Under the pieces are notes generated by a model that saw nothing but the letters and a program-made list of their open reading frames with translations, had not been told where the DNA came from and searched no databases. This document shows positions 52,301-58,809 of a DNA stretch of 64,000 nucleotides, in pieces. Made by a program: the position numbers and the translations under genes. Source of the stretch: Psychrobacter arcticus 273-4 (GTDB lineage Bacteria; Pseudomonadota; Gammaproteobacteria; Pseudomonadales; Moraxellaceae); assembly GCF_000012305.1 (NCBI RefSeq), contig NC_007204.1:1922001-1986000 (forward strand), written 5' to 3'. The first letter of the stretch is position 1. Every line of letters begins with the position of its first letter.

Positions 52301-55300
52301 ATTGATGGTTGGGGCGGTAGGCGCGGTGGTGTCCACGGTGATGTCAGCGGTGGTGACACTTGGTGTGTTACCAGCGGCGTCCGTTGCGGTTGCGGTTAGG
52401 GTTTCAGAACCCTCACCCATGGCCGTGACGTCTGCTTGAGTCACTGCCACACTCCAGGTGCCATCCGCACCAACCGTCACGGGTTGACCGATTTGAGTGC
52501 CTGCAGCATTGGTTAGGGTGAGGGTGTCCCCTGCTGTACCCGTACCCGTCACGGCAAAGCCTGCTGCAGCTTCAGCGCCATTAACAATGTCGTCACCTGC
52601 GATTGGGTTATTGATGGTTGGGGCGGTAGGCGCGGTGGTGTCCACGGTGATGTCAGCGATGACGATACTGGCGTTACCAGCGGCGTCCGTTGCGGTTGCG
52701 GTTAGGGTTTCAGAACCCTCACCCATGGCCGTGACGTCTGCTTGAGTCACTGCCACACTCCAGGTGCCATCCGCACCAACCGTCACGGGTTGACCGATTT
52801 GAGTGCCTGCAGCATTGGTTAGGGTGAGGGTGTCCCCTGCTGTACCCGTACCCGTCACGGCAAAGCCTGCTGCAGCTTCAGCGCCATTAACAATGTCGTC
52901 ACCTGCGATTGGGCTATTGATGGTTGGGGCGGTAGGCGCGGTGGTGTCCACGGTGATGTCAGCGGTGGTGACACTTGGTGTGTTACCAGCGGCGTCCGTT
53001 GCGGTTGCGGTTAGGGTTTCAGAACCCTCACCCATGGCCGTGACGTCTGCTTGAGTCACTGCCACACTCCAGGTGCCATCCGCACCAACCGTCACGGGTT
53101 GACCGATTTGAGTGCCTGCAGCATTGGTTAGGGTGAGGGTGTCGCCTGCTGTACCCGTACCCGTCACGGCAAAGCCTGCTGCGGCTTCAGCGCCATTAAC
53201 AATGTCGTCACCTGCGATTGGGCTATTGATGGTTGGGGCGGTAGGCGCGGTGGTGTCCACGGTGATGTCAGCGGTGGTGACACTTGGTGTGTTACCAGCG
53301 GCGTCCGTTGCGGTTGCGGTTAGGGTTTCAGAACCCTCACCCATGGCCGTGACGTCTGCTTGAGTCACTGCCACACTCCAGGTGCCATCCGCACCAACCG
53401 TCACGGGTTGACCGATTTGAGTGCCTGCAGCATTGGTTAGGGTGAGGGTGTCCCCTGCTGTACCCGTACCCGTCACGGCAAAGCCTGCTGCGGCTTCAGC
53501 GCCATTAACAATGTCGTCACCTGCGATTGGGTTATTGATGGTTGGGGCGGTAGGCGCGGTGGTGTCCACGGTGATGTCAGCGGTGGTGACACTTGGTGTG
53601 TTACCAGCGGCGTCCGTTGCGGTTGCGGTTAGGGTTTCAGAACCCTCACCCATGGCCGTGACGTCTGCTTGAGTCACTGCCACACTCCAGGTGCCATCCG
53701 CACCAACCGTCACGGGTTGACCGATTTGAGTGCCTGCAGCATTGGTTAGGGTGAGGGTGTCCCCTGCTGTACCCGTACCCGTCACGGCAAAGCCTGCTGC
53801 AGCTTCAGCGCCATTAACAATGTCGTCACCTGCGATTGGGCTATTGATGGTTGGGGCGGTAGGCGCGGTGGTGTCCACGGTGATGTCAGCGGTGGTGACA
53901 CTTGGTGTGTTACCAGCGGCGTCCGTTGCGGTTGCGGTTAGGGTTTCAGAACCCTCACCCATGGCCGTGACGTCTGCTTGAGTCACTGCCACACTCCAGG
54001 TGCCATCCGCACCAACCGTCACGGGTTGACCGATTTGAGTGCCTGCAGCATTGGTTAGGGTGAGGGTGTCGCCTGCTGTACCCGTACCCGTCACGGCAAA
54101 GCCTGCTGCAGCTTCAGCGCCATTAACAATGTCGTCACCTGCGATTGGGCTATTGATGGTTGGGGCGGTAGGCGCGGTGGTGTCCACGGTGATGTCAGCG
54201 GTGGTGACACTTGGTGTGTTACCAGCGGCGTCCGTTGCGGTTGCGGTTAGGGTTTCAGAACCCTCACCCATGGCCGTGACGTCTGCTTGAGTCACTGCCA
54301 CACTCCAGGTGCCATCCGCACCAACCGTCACGGGTTGACCGATTTGAGTGCCTGCAGCATTGGTTAGGGTGAGGGTGTCCCCTGCTGTACCCGTACCCGT
54401 CACGGCAAAGCCTGCTGCAGCTTCAGCGCCATTAACAATGTCGTCACCTGCGATTGGGCTATTGATGGTTGGGGCGGTAGGCGCGGTGGTGTCCACGGTG
54501 ATGTCAGCGATGACGATACTGGCGTTACCAGCGGCGTCCGTTGCGGTTGCGGTTAGGGTTTCAGAACCCTCACCCATGGCCGTGACGTCTGCTTGAGTCA
54601 CTGCCACACTCCAGGTGCCATCCGCACCAACCGTCACGGGTTGACCGATTTGAGTGCCTGCAGCATTGGTTAGGGTGAGGGTGTCCCCTGCTGTACCCGT
54701 ACCCGTCACGGCAAAGCCTGCTGCAGCTTCAGCGCCATTAACAATGTCGTCACCCGCGATTGGGTTATTGATGGTTGGGGCGGTAGGCGCGGTGGTGTCC
54801 ACGGTGATGTCAGCGGTGGTGACACTTGGTGTGTTACCAGCGGCGTCCGTTGCGGTTGCGGTTAGGGTTTCAGAACCCTCACCCATGGCCGTGACGTCTG
54901 CTTGAGTCACTGCCACACTCCAGGTGCCATCCGCACCAACCGTCACGGGTTGACCGATTTGAGTGCCTGCAGCATTGGTTAGGGTGAGGGTGTCCCCTGC
55001 TGTACCCGTACCCGTCACGGCAAAGCCTGCTGCAGCTTCAGCGCCATTAACAATGTCGTCACCTGCGATTGGGTTATTGATGGTTGGGGCGGTAGGCGCG
55101 GTGGTGTCCACGGTGATGTCAGCGGTGGTGACACTTGGTATGTTACCAGCGGCGTCCGTTGCGGTTGCGGTTAGAGTTTCAGAACCCTCACCCATGGCCG
55201 TGACGTCTGCTTGAGTCACTGCCACACTCCAGGTGCCATCCGCACCAACCGTCACGGGTTGACCGATTTGAGTGCCTGCAGCATTGGTTAGGGTGAGGGT

Positions 55301-57472
55301 GTCCCCTGCTGTACCCGTACCCGTCACGGCAAAGCCTGCTGCAGCTTCAGCGCCATTAACAATGTCGTCACCTGCGATTGGGTTATTGATGGTTGGGGCG
55401 GTAGGCGCGGTGGTGTCCACGGTGATGTCAGCGGTGGTGACACTTGGTGTGTTACCAGCGGCGTCCGTTGCGGTTGCGGTTAGGGTTTCAGAACCCTCAC
55501 CCATGGCCGTGACGTCTGCTTGAGTCACTGCCACACTCCAGGTGCCATCCGCACCAACCGTCACGGGTTGACCGATTTGAGTGCCTGCAGCATTGGTTAG
55601 GGTGAGGGTGTCGCCTGCTGTACCCGTACCCGTCACAGCAAAGCCTGCTGCAGCTTCAGCGCCATTAACAATGTCGTCACCTGCGATTGGGTTATTGATG
55701 GTTGGGGCGGTAGGCGCGGTGGTGTCCACGGTGATGTCAGCGGTGGTGACACTTGGTATGTTACCAGCGGCGTCCGTTGCGGTTGCGGTTAGGGTTTCAG
55801 AACCCTCACCCATGGCCGTGACGTCTGCTTGAGTCACTGCCACACTCCAGGTGCCATCCGCACCAACCGTCACGGGTTGACCGATTTGAGTGCCTGCAGC
55901 ATTGGTTAGGGTGAGGGTGTCCCCTGCTGTACCCGTACCCGTCACGGCAAAGCCTGCTGCAGCTTCAGCGCCATTAACAATGTCGTCACCTGCGATTGGG
56001 TTATTGATGGTTGGGGCGGTAGGCGCGGTGGTGTCCACGGTGATGTCAGCGGTGGTGACACTTGGTGTGTTACCAGCGGCGTCCGTTGCGGTTGCGGTTA
56101 GGGTTTCAGAACCCTCACCCATGGCCGTGACGTCTGCTTGAGTCACTGCCACACTCCAGGTGCCATCCGCACCAACCGTCACGGGTTGACCGATTTGAGT
56201 GCCTGCAGCATTGGTTAGGGTGAGGGTGTCCCCTGCTGTACCCGTACCCGTCACGGCAAAGCCTGCTGCAGCTTCAGCGCCATTAACAATGTCGTCACCT
56301 GCGATTGGGCTATTGATGGTTGGGGCGGTAGGCGCGGTGGTGTCCACGGTGATGTCAGCGGTGGTGACACTTGGTGTGTTACCAGCGGCGTCCGTTGCGG
56401 TTGCGGTTAGGGTTTCAGAACCCTCACCCATGGCCGTGACGTCTGCTTGAGTCACTGCCACACTCCAGGTGCCATCCGCACCAACCGTCACGGGTTGACC
56501 GATTTGAGTGCCTGCAGCATTGGTTAGGGTGAGGGTGTCGCCTGCTGTACCCGTACCCGTCACGGCAAAGCCTGCTGCGGCTTCAGCGCCATTAACAATG
56601 TCGTCACCTGCGATTGGGCTATTGATGGTTGGGGCGGTAGGCGCGGTGGTGTCCACGGTGATGTCAGCGATGACGATACTGGCGTTACCAGCGGCGTCCG
56701 TTGCGGTTGCGGTTAGGGTTTCAGAACCCTCACCCATGGCCGTGACGTCTGCTTGAGTCACTGCCACACTCCAGGTGCCATCCGCACCAACCGTCACGGG
56801 TTGACCGATTTGAGTGCCTGCAGCATTGGTTAGGGTGAGGGTGTCCCCTGCTGTACCCGTACCCGTCACGGCAAAGCCTGCTGCGGCTTCAGCGCCATTA
56901 ACAATGTCGTCACCTGCGATTGGGCTATTGATGGTTGGGGCGGTAGGCGCGGTGGTGTCCACGGTGACGTCAGCGGCGTTAGAATTAGAGAAAGCAGCAG
57001 CTGCAAGTCCTACGCCTGCAAGACCAACCAACCATGGCAACGCATTAAAGCCAGCAGTCTCTGTAGCACCTACCCACCAAGGCGCAACCTGTGCGTTGCC
57101 GCCCAGCGCTTGACCCCGTATCCCATCTGCTTGTAGCTCAGTGACGTAGTCACCAATATCACCTGAATCAGGAATGTAATAATAATAACTGCCATCTTCA
57201 GCGACGCCGATGAGGGCACTCTCGATATTATCATAAAACCCTTCAATAATAAGATCCGACATTTCACTGTCGCCTTCAAAAAAGATGTGCAGTGCTTTGT
57301 CTATGCGTTTGGTAACAATGTGGTTCGGAGCGCGGCCCGTAGACTCATCAAGGAGCTCGTAGTTAACTTTATCGATGGCTTTTATTATTGTAGGTTTACC
57401 GTTTTGTGTCACGACTTTGTGTTCAGCAATGTTTTCGGTTTGGGCGTTTACTTTGACAGTTATAGTGCTCAT
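37325..57472 (-). CDS. Giant BapA-like repetitive biofilm adhesin (6715 aa)
   Basis: A surface adhesin expected to mediate attachment and biofilm formation after type I secretion. The N-terminus has a BapA-prefix-like domain (1-135) with no Sec signal, then a hydrophobic Ala/Leu stretch (NALPWLVGLAGVGLAAAAF). Residues about 168-5719 are 54 Ig-like repeats of 103 or 102 aa, each starting DTTAPTAPTIN and ending DAAGN. The last 1000 residues are non-identical Ig-like, VCBS-like (VLDNDVDTA, GSLAIDTNGEYTYTPN) and C-terminal secretion regions (VKGGSDDTLDLGG, YNVWQL, QIYIDTNINII). No cysteine is seen in the unique regions or the repeat unit. Exporter genes follow at 31960-36946 and an OmpA-family gene precedes it. 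It differs from LapA in lacking an obvious N-terminal double-Ala cleavage site, and lapD/lapG are not present here. Exact repeat number depends on assembly. Confidence 0.94.
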   Translation of the reverse strand: MSTITVKVNAQTENIAEHKVVTQNGKPTIIKAIDKVNYELLDESTGRAPNHIVTKRIDKALHIFFEGDSEMSDLIIEGFYDNIESALIGVAEDGSYYYYIPDSGDIGDYVTELQADGIRGQALGGNAQVAPWWVGATETAGFNALPWLVGLAGVGLAAAAFSNSNAADVTVDTTAPTAPTINSPIAGDDIVNGAEAAAGFAVTGTGTAGDTLTLTNAAGTQIGQPVTVGADGTWSVAVTQADVTAMGEGSETLTATATDAAGNASIVIADITVDTTAPTAPTINSPIAGDDIVNGAEAAAGFAVTGTGTAGDTLTLTNAAGTQIGQPVTVGADGTWSVAVTQADVTAMGEGSETLTATATDAAGNTPSVTTADITVDTTAPTAPTINSPIAGDDIVNGAEAAAGFAVTGTGTAGDTLTLTNAAGTQIGQPVTVGADGTWSVAVTQADVTAMGEGSETLTATATDAAGNTPSVTTADITVDTTAPTAPTINNPIAGDDIVNGAEAAAGFAVTGTGTAGDTLTLTNAAGTQIGQPVTVGADGTWSVAVTQADVTAMGEGSETLTATATDAAGNIPSVTTADITVDTTAPTAPTINNPIAGDDIVNGAEAAAGFAVTGTGTAGDTLTLTNAAGTQIGQPVTVGADGTWSVAVTQADVTAMGEGSETLTATATDAAGNTPSVTTADITVDTTAPTAPTINNPIAGDDIVNGAEAAAGFAVTGTGTAGDTLTLTNAAGTQIGQPVTVGADGTWSVAVTQADVTAMGEGSETLTATATDAAGNIPSVTTADITVDTTAPTAPTINNPIAGDDIVNGAEAAAGFAVTGTGTAGDTLTLTNAAGTQIGQPVTVGADGTWSVAVTQADVTAMGEGSETLTATATDAAGNTPSVTTADITVDTTAPTAPTINNPIAGDDIVNGAEAAAGFAVTGTGTAGDTLTLTNAAGTQIGQPVTVGADGTWSVAVTQADVTAMGEGSETLTATATDAAGNASIVIADITVDTTAPTAPTINSPIAGDDIVNGAEAAAGFAVTGTGTAGDTLTLTNAAGTQIGQPVTVGADGTWSVAVTQADVTAMGEGSETLTATATDAAGNTPSVTTADITVDTTAPTAPTINSPIAGDDIVNGAEAAAGFAVTGTGTAGDTLTLTNAAGTQIGQPVTVGADGTWSVAVTQADVTAMGEGSETLTATATDAAGNTPSVTTADITVDTTAPTAPTINSPIAGDDIVNGAEAAAGFAVTGTGTAGDTLTLTNAAGTQIGQPVTVGADGTWSVAVTQADVTAMGEGSETLTATATDAAGNTPSVTTADITVDTTAPTAPTINNPIAGDDIVNGAEAAAGFAVTGTGTAGDTLTLTNAAGTQIGQPVTVGADGTWSVAVTQADVTAMGEGSETLTATATDAAGNTPSVTTADITVDTTAPTAPTINSPIAGDDIVNGAEAAAGFAVTGTGTAGDTLTLTNAAGTQIGQPVTVGADGTWSVAVTQADVTAMGEGSETLTATATDAAGNTPSVTTADITVDTTAPTAPTINSPIAGDDIVNGAEAAAGFAVTGTGTAGDTLTLTNAAGTQIGQPVTVGADGTWSVAVTQADVTAMGEGSETLTATATDAAGNASIVIADITVDTTAPTAPTINNPIAGDDIVNGAEAAAGFAVTGTGTAGDTLTLTNAAGTQIGQPVTVGADGTWSVAVTQADVTAMGEGSETLTATATDAAGNTPSVTTADITVDTTAPTAPTINNPIAGDDIVNGAEAAAGFAVTGTGTAGDTLTLTNAAGTQIGQPVTVGADGTWSVAVTQADVTAMGEGSETLTATATDAAGNTPSVTTADITVDTTAPTAPTINSPIAGDDIVNGAEAAAGFAVTGTGTAGDTLTLTNAAGTQIGQPVTVGADGTWSVAVTQADVTAMGEGSETLTATATDAAGNTPSVTTADITVDTTAPTAPTINNPIAGDDIVNGAEAAAGFAVTGTGTAGDTLTLTNAAGTQIGQPVTVGADGTWSVAVTQADVTAMGEGSETLTATATDAAGNTPSVTTADITVDTTAPTAPTINNPIAGDDIVNGAEAAAGFAVTGTGTAGDTLTLTNAAGTQIGQPVTVGADGTWSVAVTQADVTAMGEGSETLTATATDAAGNTPSVTTADITVDTTAPTAPTINNPIAGDDIVNGAEAAAGFAVTGTGTAGDTLTLTNAAGTQIGQPVTVGADGTWSVAVTQADVTAMGEGSETLTATATDTAGNIPSVTTADITVDTTAPTAPTINNPIAGDDIVNGAEAAAGFAVTGTGTAGDTLTLTNAAGTQIGQPVTVGADGTWSVAVTQADVTAMGEGSETLTATATDAAGNTPSVTTADITVDTTAPTAPTINNPIAGDDIVNGAEAAAGFAVTGTGTAGDTLTLTNAAGTQIGQPVTVGADGTWSVAVTQADVTAMGEGSETLTATATDAAGNTPSVTTADITVDTTAPTAPTINNPIAGDDIVNGAEAAAGFAVTGTGTAGDTLTLTNAAGTQIGQPVTVGADGTWSVAVTQADVTAMGEGSETLTATATDAAGNTPSVTTADITVDTTAPTAPTINSPIAGDDIVNGAEAAAGFAVTGTGTAGDTLTLTNAAGTQIGQPVTVGADGTWSVAVTQADVTAMGEGSETLTATATDAAGNTPSVTTADITVDTTAPTAPTINSPIAGDDIVNGAEAAAGFAVTGTGTAGDTLTLTNAAGTQIGQPVTVGADGTWSVAVTQADVTAMGEGSETLTATATDAAGNIPSVTTADITVDTTAPTAPTINNPIAGDDIVNGAEAAAGFAVTGTGTAGDTLTLTNAAGTQIGQPVTVGADGTWSVAVTQADVTAMGEGSETLTATATDAAGNASIVIADITVDTTAPTAPTINNPIAGDDIVNGAEAAAGFAVTGTGTAGDTLTLTNAAGTQIGQPVTVGADGTWSVAVTQADVTAMGEGSETLTATATDAAGNTPSVTTADITVDTTAPTAPTINSPIAGDDIVNGAEAAAGFAVTGTGTAGDTLTLTNAAGTQIGQPVTVGADGTWSVAVTQADVTAMGEGSETLTATATDAAGNASIVIADITVDTTAPTAPTINNPIAGDDIVNGAEAAAGFAVTGTGTAGDTLTLTNAAGTQIGQPVTVGADGTWSVAVTQADVTAMGEGSETLTATATDTAGNIPSVTTADITVDTTAPTAPTINNPIAGDDIVNGAEAAAGFAVTGTGTAGDTLTLTNAAGTQIGQPVTVGADGTWSVAVTQADVTAMGEGSETLTATATDAAGNTPSVTTADITVDTTAPTAPTINNPIAGDDIVNGAEAAAGFAVTGTGTAGDTLTLTNAAGTQIGQPVTVGADGTWSVAVTQADVTAMGEGSETLTATATDAAGNTPSVTTADITVDTTAPTAPTINNPIAGDDIVNGAEAAAGFAVTGTGTAGDTLTLTNAAGTQIGQPVTVGADGTWSVAVTQADVTAMGEGSETLTATATDAAGNTPSVTTADITVDTTAPTAPTINSPIAGDDIVNGAEAAAGFAVTGTGTAGDTLTLTNAAGTQIGQPVTVGADGTWSVAVTQADVTAMGEGSETLTATATDAAGNASIVIADITVDTTAPTAPTINNPIAGDDIVNGAEAAAGFAVTGTGTAGDTLTLTNAAGTQIGQPVTVGADGTWSVAVTQADVTAMGEGSETLTATATDAAGNIPSVTTADITVDTTAPTAPTINNPIAGDDIVNGAEAAAGFAVTGTGTAGDTLTLTNAAGTQIGQPVTVGADGTWSVAVTQADVTAMGEGSETLTATATDAAGNASIVIADITVDTTAPTAPTINSPIAGDDIVNGAEAAAGFAVTGTGTAGDTLTLTNAAGTQIGQPVTVGADGTWSVAVTQADVTAMGEGSETLTATATDAAGNTPSVTTADITVDTTAPTAPTINSPIAGDDIVNGAEAAAGFAVTGTGTAGDTLTLTNAAGTQIGQPVTVGADGTWSVAVTQADVTAMGEGSETLTATATDAAGNTPSVTTADITVDTTAPTAPTINSPIAGDDIVNGAEAAAGFAVTGTGTAGDTLTLTNAAGTQIGQPVTVGADGTWSVAVTQADVTAMGEGSETLTATATDAAGNTPSVTTADITVDTTAPTAPTINSPIAGDDIVNGAEAAAGFAVTGTGTAGDTLTLTNAAGTQIGQPVTVGADGTWSVAVTQADVTAMGEGSETLTATATDAAGNTPSVTTADITVDTTAPTAPTINSPIAGDDIVNGAEAAAGFAVTGTGTAGDTLTLTNAAGTQIGQPVTVGADGTWSVAVTQADVTAMGEGSETLTATATDAAGNTPSVTTADITVDTTAPTAPTINNPIAGDDIVNGAEAAAGFAVTGTGTAGDTLTLTNAAGTQIGQPVTVGADGTWSVAVTQADVTAMGEGSETLTATATDAAGNTPSVTTADITVDTTAPTAPTINSPIAGDDIVNGAEAAAGFAVTGTGTAGDTLTLTNAAGTQIGQPVTVGADGTWSVAVTQADVTAMGEGSETLTATATDAAGNTPSVTTADITVDTTAPTAPTINNPIAGDDIVNGAEAAAGFAVTGTGTAGDTLTLTNAAGTQIGQPVTVGADGTWSVAVTQADVTAMGEGSETLTATATDTAGNIPSVTTADITVDTTAPTAPTINNPIAGDDIVNGAEAAAGFAVTGTGTAGDTLTLTNAAGTQIGQPVTVGADGTWSVAVTQADVTAMGEGSETLTATATDAAGNTPSVTTADITVDTTAPTAPTINSPIAGDDIVNGAEAAAGFAVTGTGTAGDTLTLTNAAGTQIGQPVTVGADGTWSVAVTQADVTAMGEGSETLTATATDAAGNIPSVTTADITVDTTAPTAPTINNPIAGDDIVNGAEAAAGFAVTGTGTAGDTLTLTNAAGTQIGQPVTVGADGTWSVAVTQADVTAMGEGSETLTATATDAAGNASIVIADITVDTTAPTAPTINSPIAGDDIVNGAEAAAGFAVTGTGTAGDTLTLTNAAGTQIGQPVTVGADGTWSVAVTQADVTAMGEGSETLTATATDAAGNTPSVTTADITVDTTAPTAPTINSPIAGDDIVNGAEAAAGFAVTGTGTAGDTLTLTNAAGTQIGQPVTVGADGTWSVAVTQADVTAMGEGSETLTATATDAAGNTPSVTTADITVDTTAPTAPTINSPIAGDDIVNGAEAAAGFAVTGTGTAGDTLTLTNAAGTQIGQPVTVGADGTWSVAVTQADVTAMGEGSETLTATATDAAGNTPSVTTADITVDTTAPTAPTINSPIAGDDIVNGAEAAAGFAVTGTGTAGDTLTLTNAAGTQIGQPVTVGADGTWSVAVTQADVTAMGEGSETLTATATDAAGNTPSVTTADITVDTTAPTAPTINSPIAGDDIVNGAEAAAGFAVTGTGTAGDTLTLTNAAGTQIGQPVTVGADGTWSVAVTQADVTAMGEGSETLTATATDAAGNASIVIADITVDTTAPTAPTINNPIAGDDIVNGAEAAAGFAVTGTGTAGDTLTLTNAAGTQIGQPVTVGADGTWSVAVTQADVTAMGEGSETLTATATDAAGNTPSVTTADITVDTTAPTAPTINSPIAGDDIVNGAEAAAGFAVTGTGTAGDTLTLTNAAGTQIGQPVTVGADGTWSVAVTQADVTAMGEGSETLTATATDAAGNASIVIADITVDTTAPTAPTINNPIAGDDIVNGAEAAAGFAVTGTGTAGDTLTLTNAAGTQIGQPVTVGANGTWSVAVTQADVTAMGEGSETLTATATDAAGNASIVSADITVDTTAPDAPTAAPDVTDNVVNDGSGDVLDPAETITDGGLTNDNTPSVTVPANQVANGTPQLVIDGAVVPSTSETNPDGSVTLTPTDPLTDGDYDLSYNIIDDAGNVSGNAPAVSVTIDATVPVARDDSDNINLGELQVTNYPSVNGSDLAVLGVTETSSGGLDSSLGFTVSEGASGTVSIEVKQTALVTVADAVNIEVYNSNGDLVYVGTTGNEPLVGNVIGLELLGLTGNDTLTATVSGLEPDKYTIVVRNDRSVLETLVNDLTLSELGDAGVVLGSDNQNTVLSAVETALNFDFPILQLGTTVRGILEVALQETGELGIGELVGVLQENALAGGVLEYVIDPVLDAVAAALLSNTLTLLETTDITATLTEYSFDGNTKITGNVIDPDASTTAELGEDTVTVNTKLTDINSDNTLSEPTTEIVDGVNVFTIQGQYGVLVIDENGVYTYTANGDYASLGATEVFEYTISNGATNDTAKLTININFTAPTPIVTDNVANDGNGGVLAPAEVIADSETTNDNTPSVEIAPNIISDGQTPQLVVDGVVVDAIVVKNPNGSYTLTPQTALEDGEYALSYNIKDSLNNVSGNAPAINVKVDTTMPDAFDDQASAGLDITPVVISSTGSETGTVSSLISLGTVGDLIDVSLLGSSTAFSVGVATNTTQDLTISGSGSQALGLALGDDKDFDVLVYRQEVGSTQAELVQSVPNWLAYDLVGGTWNGAPLNLDTFTGGAKYYIVVANGSGILNLGVGTSVTVKTDSIIVTDLNINLVPATGNVLDNDVDTALSTIVTNVNGGMISGLTTIVGNYGSLAIDTNGEYTYTPNENVNVIGQTDQFEYTIDNGNGNIDTATLSITINGDGQATTSVPDTSLTVSSEGLYILSFEGSDQVVSLSDTIDIIDIIDINGIGANTLTAQAVDIANSGISSPIYVKGGSDDTLDLGGVGTDLSDTDNSGNPSIWIDTGTDVTDTGGQVYNVWQLDSDIATQIYIDTNINII
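37609..37632. repeat. 9-bp tandem repeat in the adhesin C-terminal region
   Basis: Two to three copies of a 9-mer around ATGATATCA encode the repeated IDI/IIDI residues before INGIGANTL. Confidence 0.6.
40315..56970 (-). repeat. Tandem array of 54 x 306/309-bp repeats in the adhesin gene
   Basis: Units step by 309 bp, or by 306 bp at ten places where the linker reads ASIVIAD instead of TPSVTTAD. Units are nearly identical at DNA level. Variation is confined to a few sites: Ser or Asn in TIN(S/N)PIAG, the linker Thr/Ile/Ala, one Ala-to-Thr change before GN in three units, and a few silent bases. GC content is visibly higher than in flanking DNA. The last unit (nearest 40.4 kb) differs with GANGTW and ASIVSAD. 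Confidence 0.95.
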
Positions 57473-57535
57473 AAAATCATCCTTAATTAACCAGTGCTAA
57501 GTGAGAGGCATATTCATATAAAAATATGAGTTCGT

Positions 57536-58258
57536 TTAGTTATTCCTTTGACTAACGATAGCAACAACTCGGCGGTTGTTTTGACGACCCTTTTCAGTAT
57601 TATTGCTATCAACTGGCATAGTTTCCCCGTACCCTACTGTGCTTAAACGCATAGCGTCTACACCATACTTGTCTACTAAAATATTTTTAACCATGTTTAC
57701 ACGGGACTCAGAAAGCTTTAAGTGATAGCTTTCTGGACCTTTATTGTCCGTGTGACCTTCTAACGTAACTGCAATCTGTGGATAGGCTTGAATAAAGTTA
57801 GTCATGCCCCTTAACACTGCAGAGTGTTTGCTTTTAATACCTGCGTTATCGAAGTCAAACAGTACATTAAATTGAGCGCGGTTTTTAATTTCCGGCTTAC
57901 CTACCGTAGTGATCGCAATCGGTTCTTGGAGTAAAGTTGGAATTGGAGCTGATTTTGAAACGTTGCAGTCCAATAGCACCCGACTAATCTGATGAATTTG
58001 ACGAGTCGTTTGATTCAATAACAGTAACGCTTCATCAACTGGTATCTGCTGAATAACAGGGCTACCTGCTGCTGACAAAACGACTTGTAAATAAGTCGTT
58101 GTTTGAGGAATAAATTGATAGCTCTTAGAGCGAGAAATAACTTTGCCACTTTCCTGATTTAATTTTCCTACACTGATGATTTGGGAGCTGCTACAGATAA
58201 CGGCATCTGAATCATGTCCGTTTTGAAGACTGACATGAAACGTGTTATCAGATCCCAT
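57536..58258 (-). CDS. OmpA-family protein, 5'-truncated and without signal peptide (probable pseudogene)
   Basis: The C-terminal 110 residues are an OmpA peptidoglycan-binding domain (FNVLFDFDNAGIKSKH, VTLEGHTDNKG, LSESRVNMVKNIL, TVGYGETMPVDSNNTEKGR, NRRV). The N-terminal half is a small beta-rich domain. The first ATG, at 58258, lies in the middle of it. The frame stays open and protein-like for 33 codons further upstream (NNLAANESRVVFFRDSNDNE) to a stop at 58358-58360, without any start codon. The missing part would be the signal peptide. A half copy of a diverged repeat element (58342-58392) stands where it should be. It lies just upstream of the adhesin gene and is probably an accessory of that system. 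Confidence 0.72.
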   Translation of the reverse strand: MGSDNTFHVSLQNGHDSDAVICSSSQIISVGKLNQESGKVISRSKSYQFIPQTTTYLQVVLSAAGSPVIQQIPVDEALLLLNQTTRQIHQISRVLLDCNVSKSAPIPTLLQEPIAITTVGKPEIKNRAQFNVLFDFDNAGIKSKHSAVLRGMTNFIQAYPQIAVTLEGHTDNKGPESYHLKLSESRVNMVKNILVDKYGVDAMRLSTVGYGETMPVDSNNTEKGRQNNRRVVAIVSQRNN

Positions 58259-58341
58259 TCCTATCTTGATATTACGTGACTGCTCGTTATCATTCGAGTC
58301 GCGGAAAAAGACGACTCTACTTTCATTAGCTGCTAAATTAT

Positions 58342-58392
58342 TACCAGTCGCACCTCTTTAATATCGTATCTATTTTATTTTGAACTAACCAT
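58342..58392 (-). repeat. Half copy of a diverged 138-bp-type element
   Basis: About 50 bases, starting TACCAGTCGCACCTCTTTAA, match 31630-31680. Only the right half is present; the other side is joined to the OmpA-family reading frame. Confidence 0.55.
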
Positions 58393-58809
58393 ATTAATCC
58401 TATTAGATATATTTAATATCTTCTTTAAATTAAACGAGATTTTCCTAAAAAATTATACCTCTACAAAAAAGCAATAATTAACTTTTGCAGTGGCGTTCAT
58501 TTTATTATATCTCTCTGTATTTATAATGCAATCAAGTGATTTCACTCTGAATGTAATAATATACATATTATTATGTAACATAATGTATTCAAGATTAAAT
58601 TAGGTAATGATATTTTAAAAACCAAATAAATAATTGTACAATATGGAATTATTATTAACTGATATTAGAAAGGTAGCCTACTGTTTTATTCTATATATTT
58701 GATTAATAAAACTTTCAAGACAAATTGATACTATTAGAAAATCTTATCAATTTTTTGACATACATATATATCGTTGACGCATTCTAATGTTAGAAACGGA
58801 TGATTTTTT
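58393..58809. other. AT-rich region between the OmpA-family gene and a broken gene
   Basis: About 415 bases of very AT-rich DNA. No coding frame, RNA gene or strong hairpin is seen. Confidence 0.45.

Noticed and set aside
40315..56970. The long tandem array as a possible CRISPR or satellite
   Set aside because: Units of 306/309 bp keep a single open frame with Ig-like protein repeats, so it is coding repeat DNA within the adhesin.
40467..57113. More than 50 plus-strand open frames of 82-83 codons inside the adhesin gene, all beginning MPAALVRVR
   Set aside because: They are antisense shadows of the GC-rich 309-bp repeat, each closed by a stop in every unit. No ribosome sites, and the minus-strand frame is clearly the coding one.
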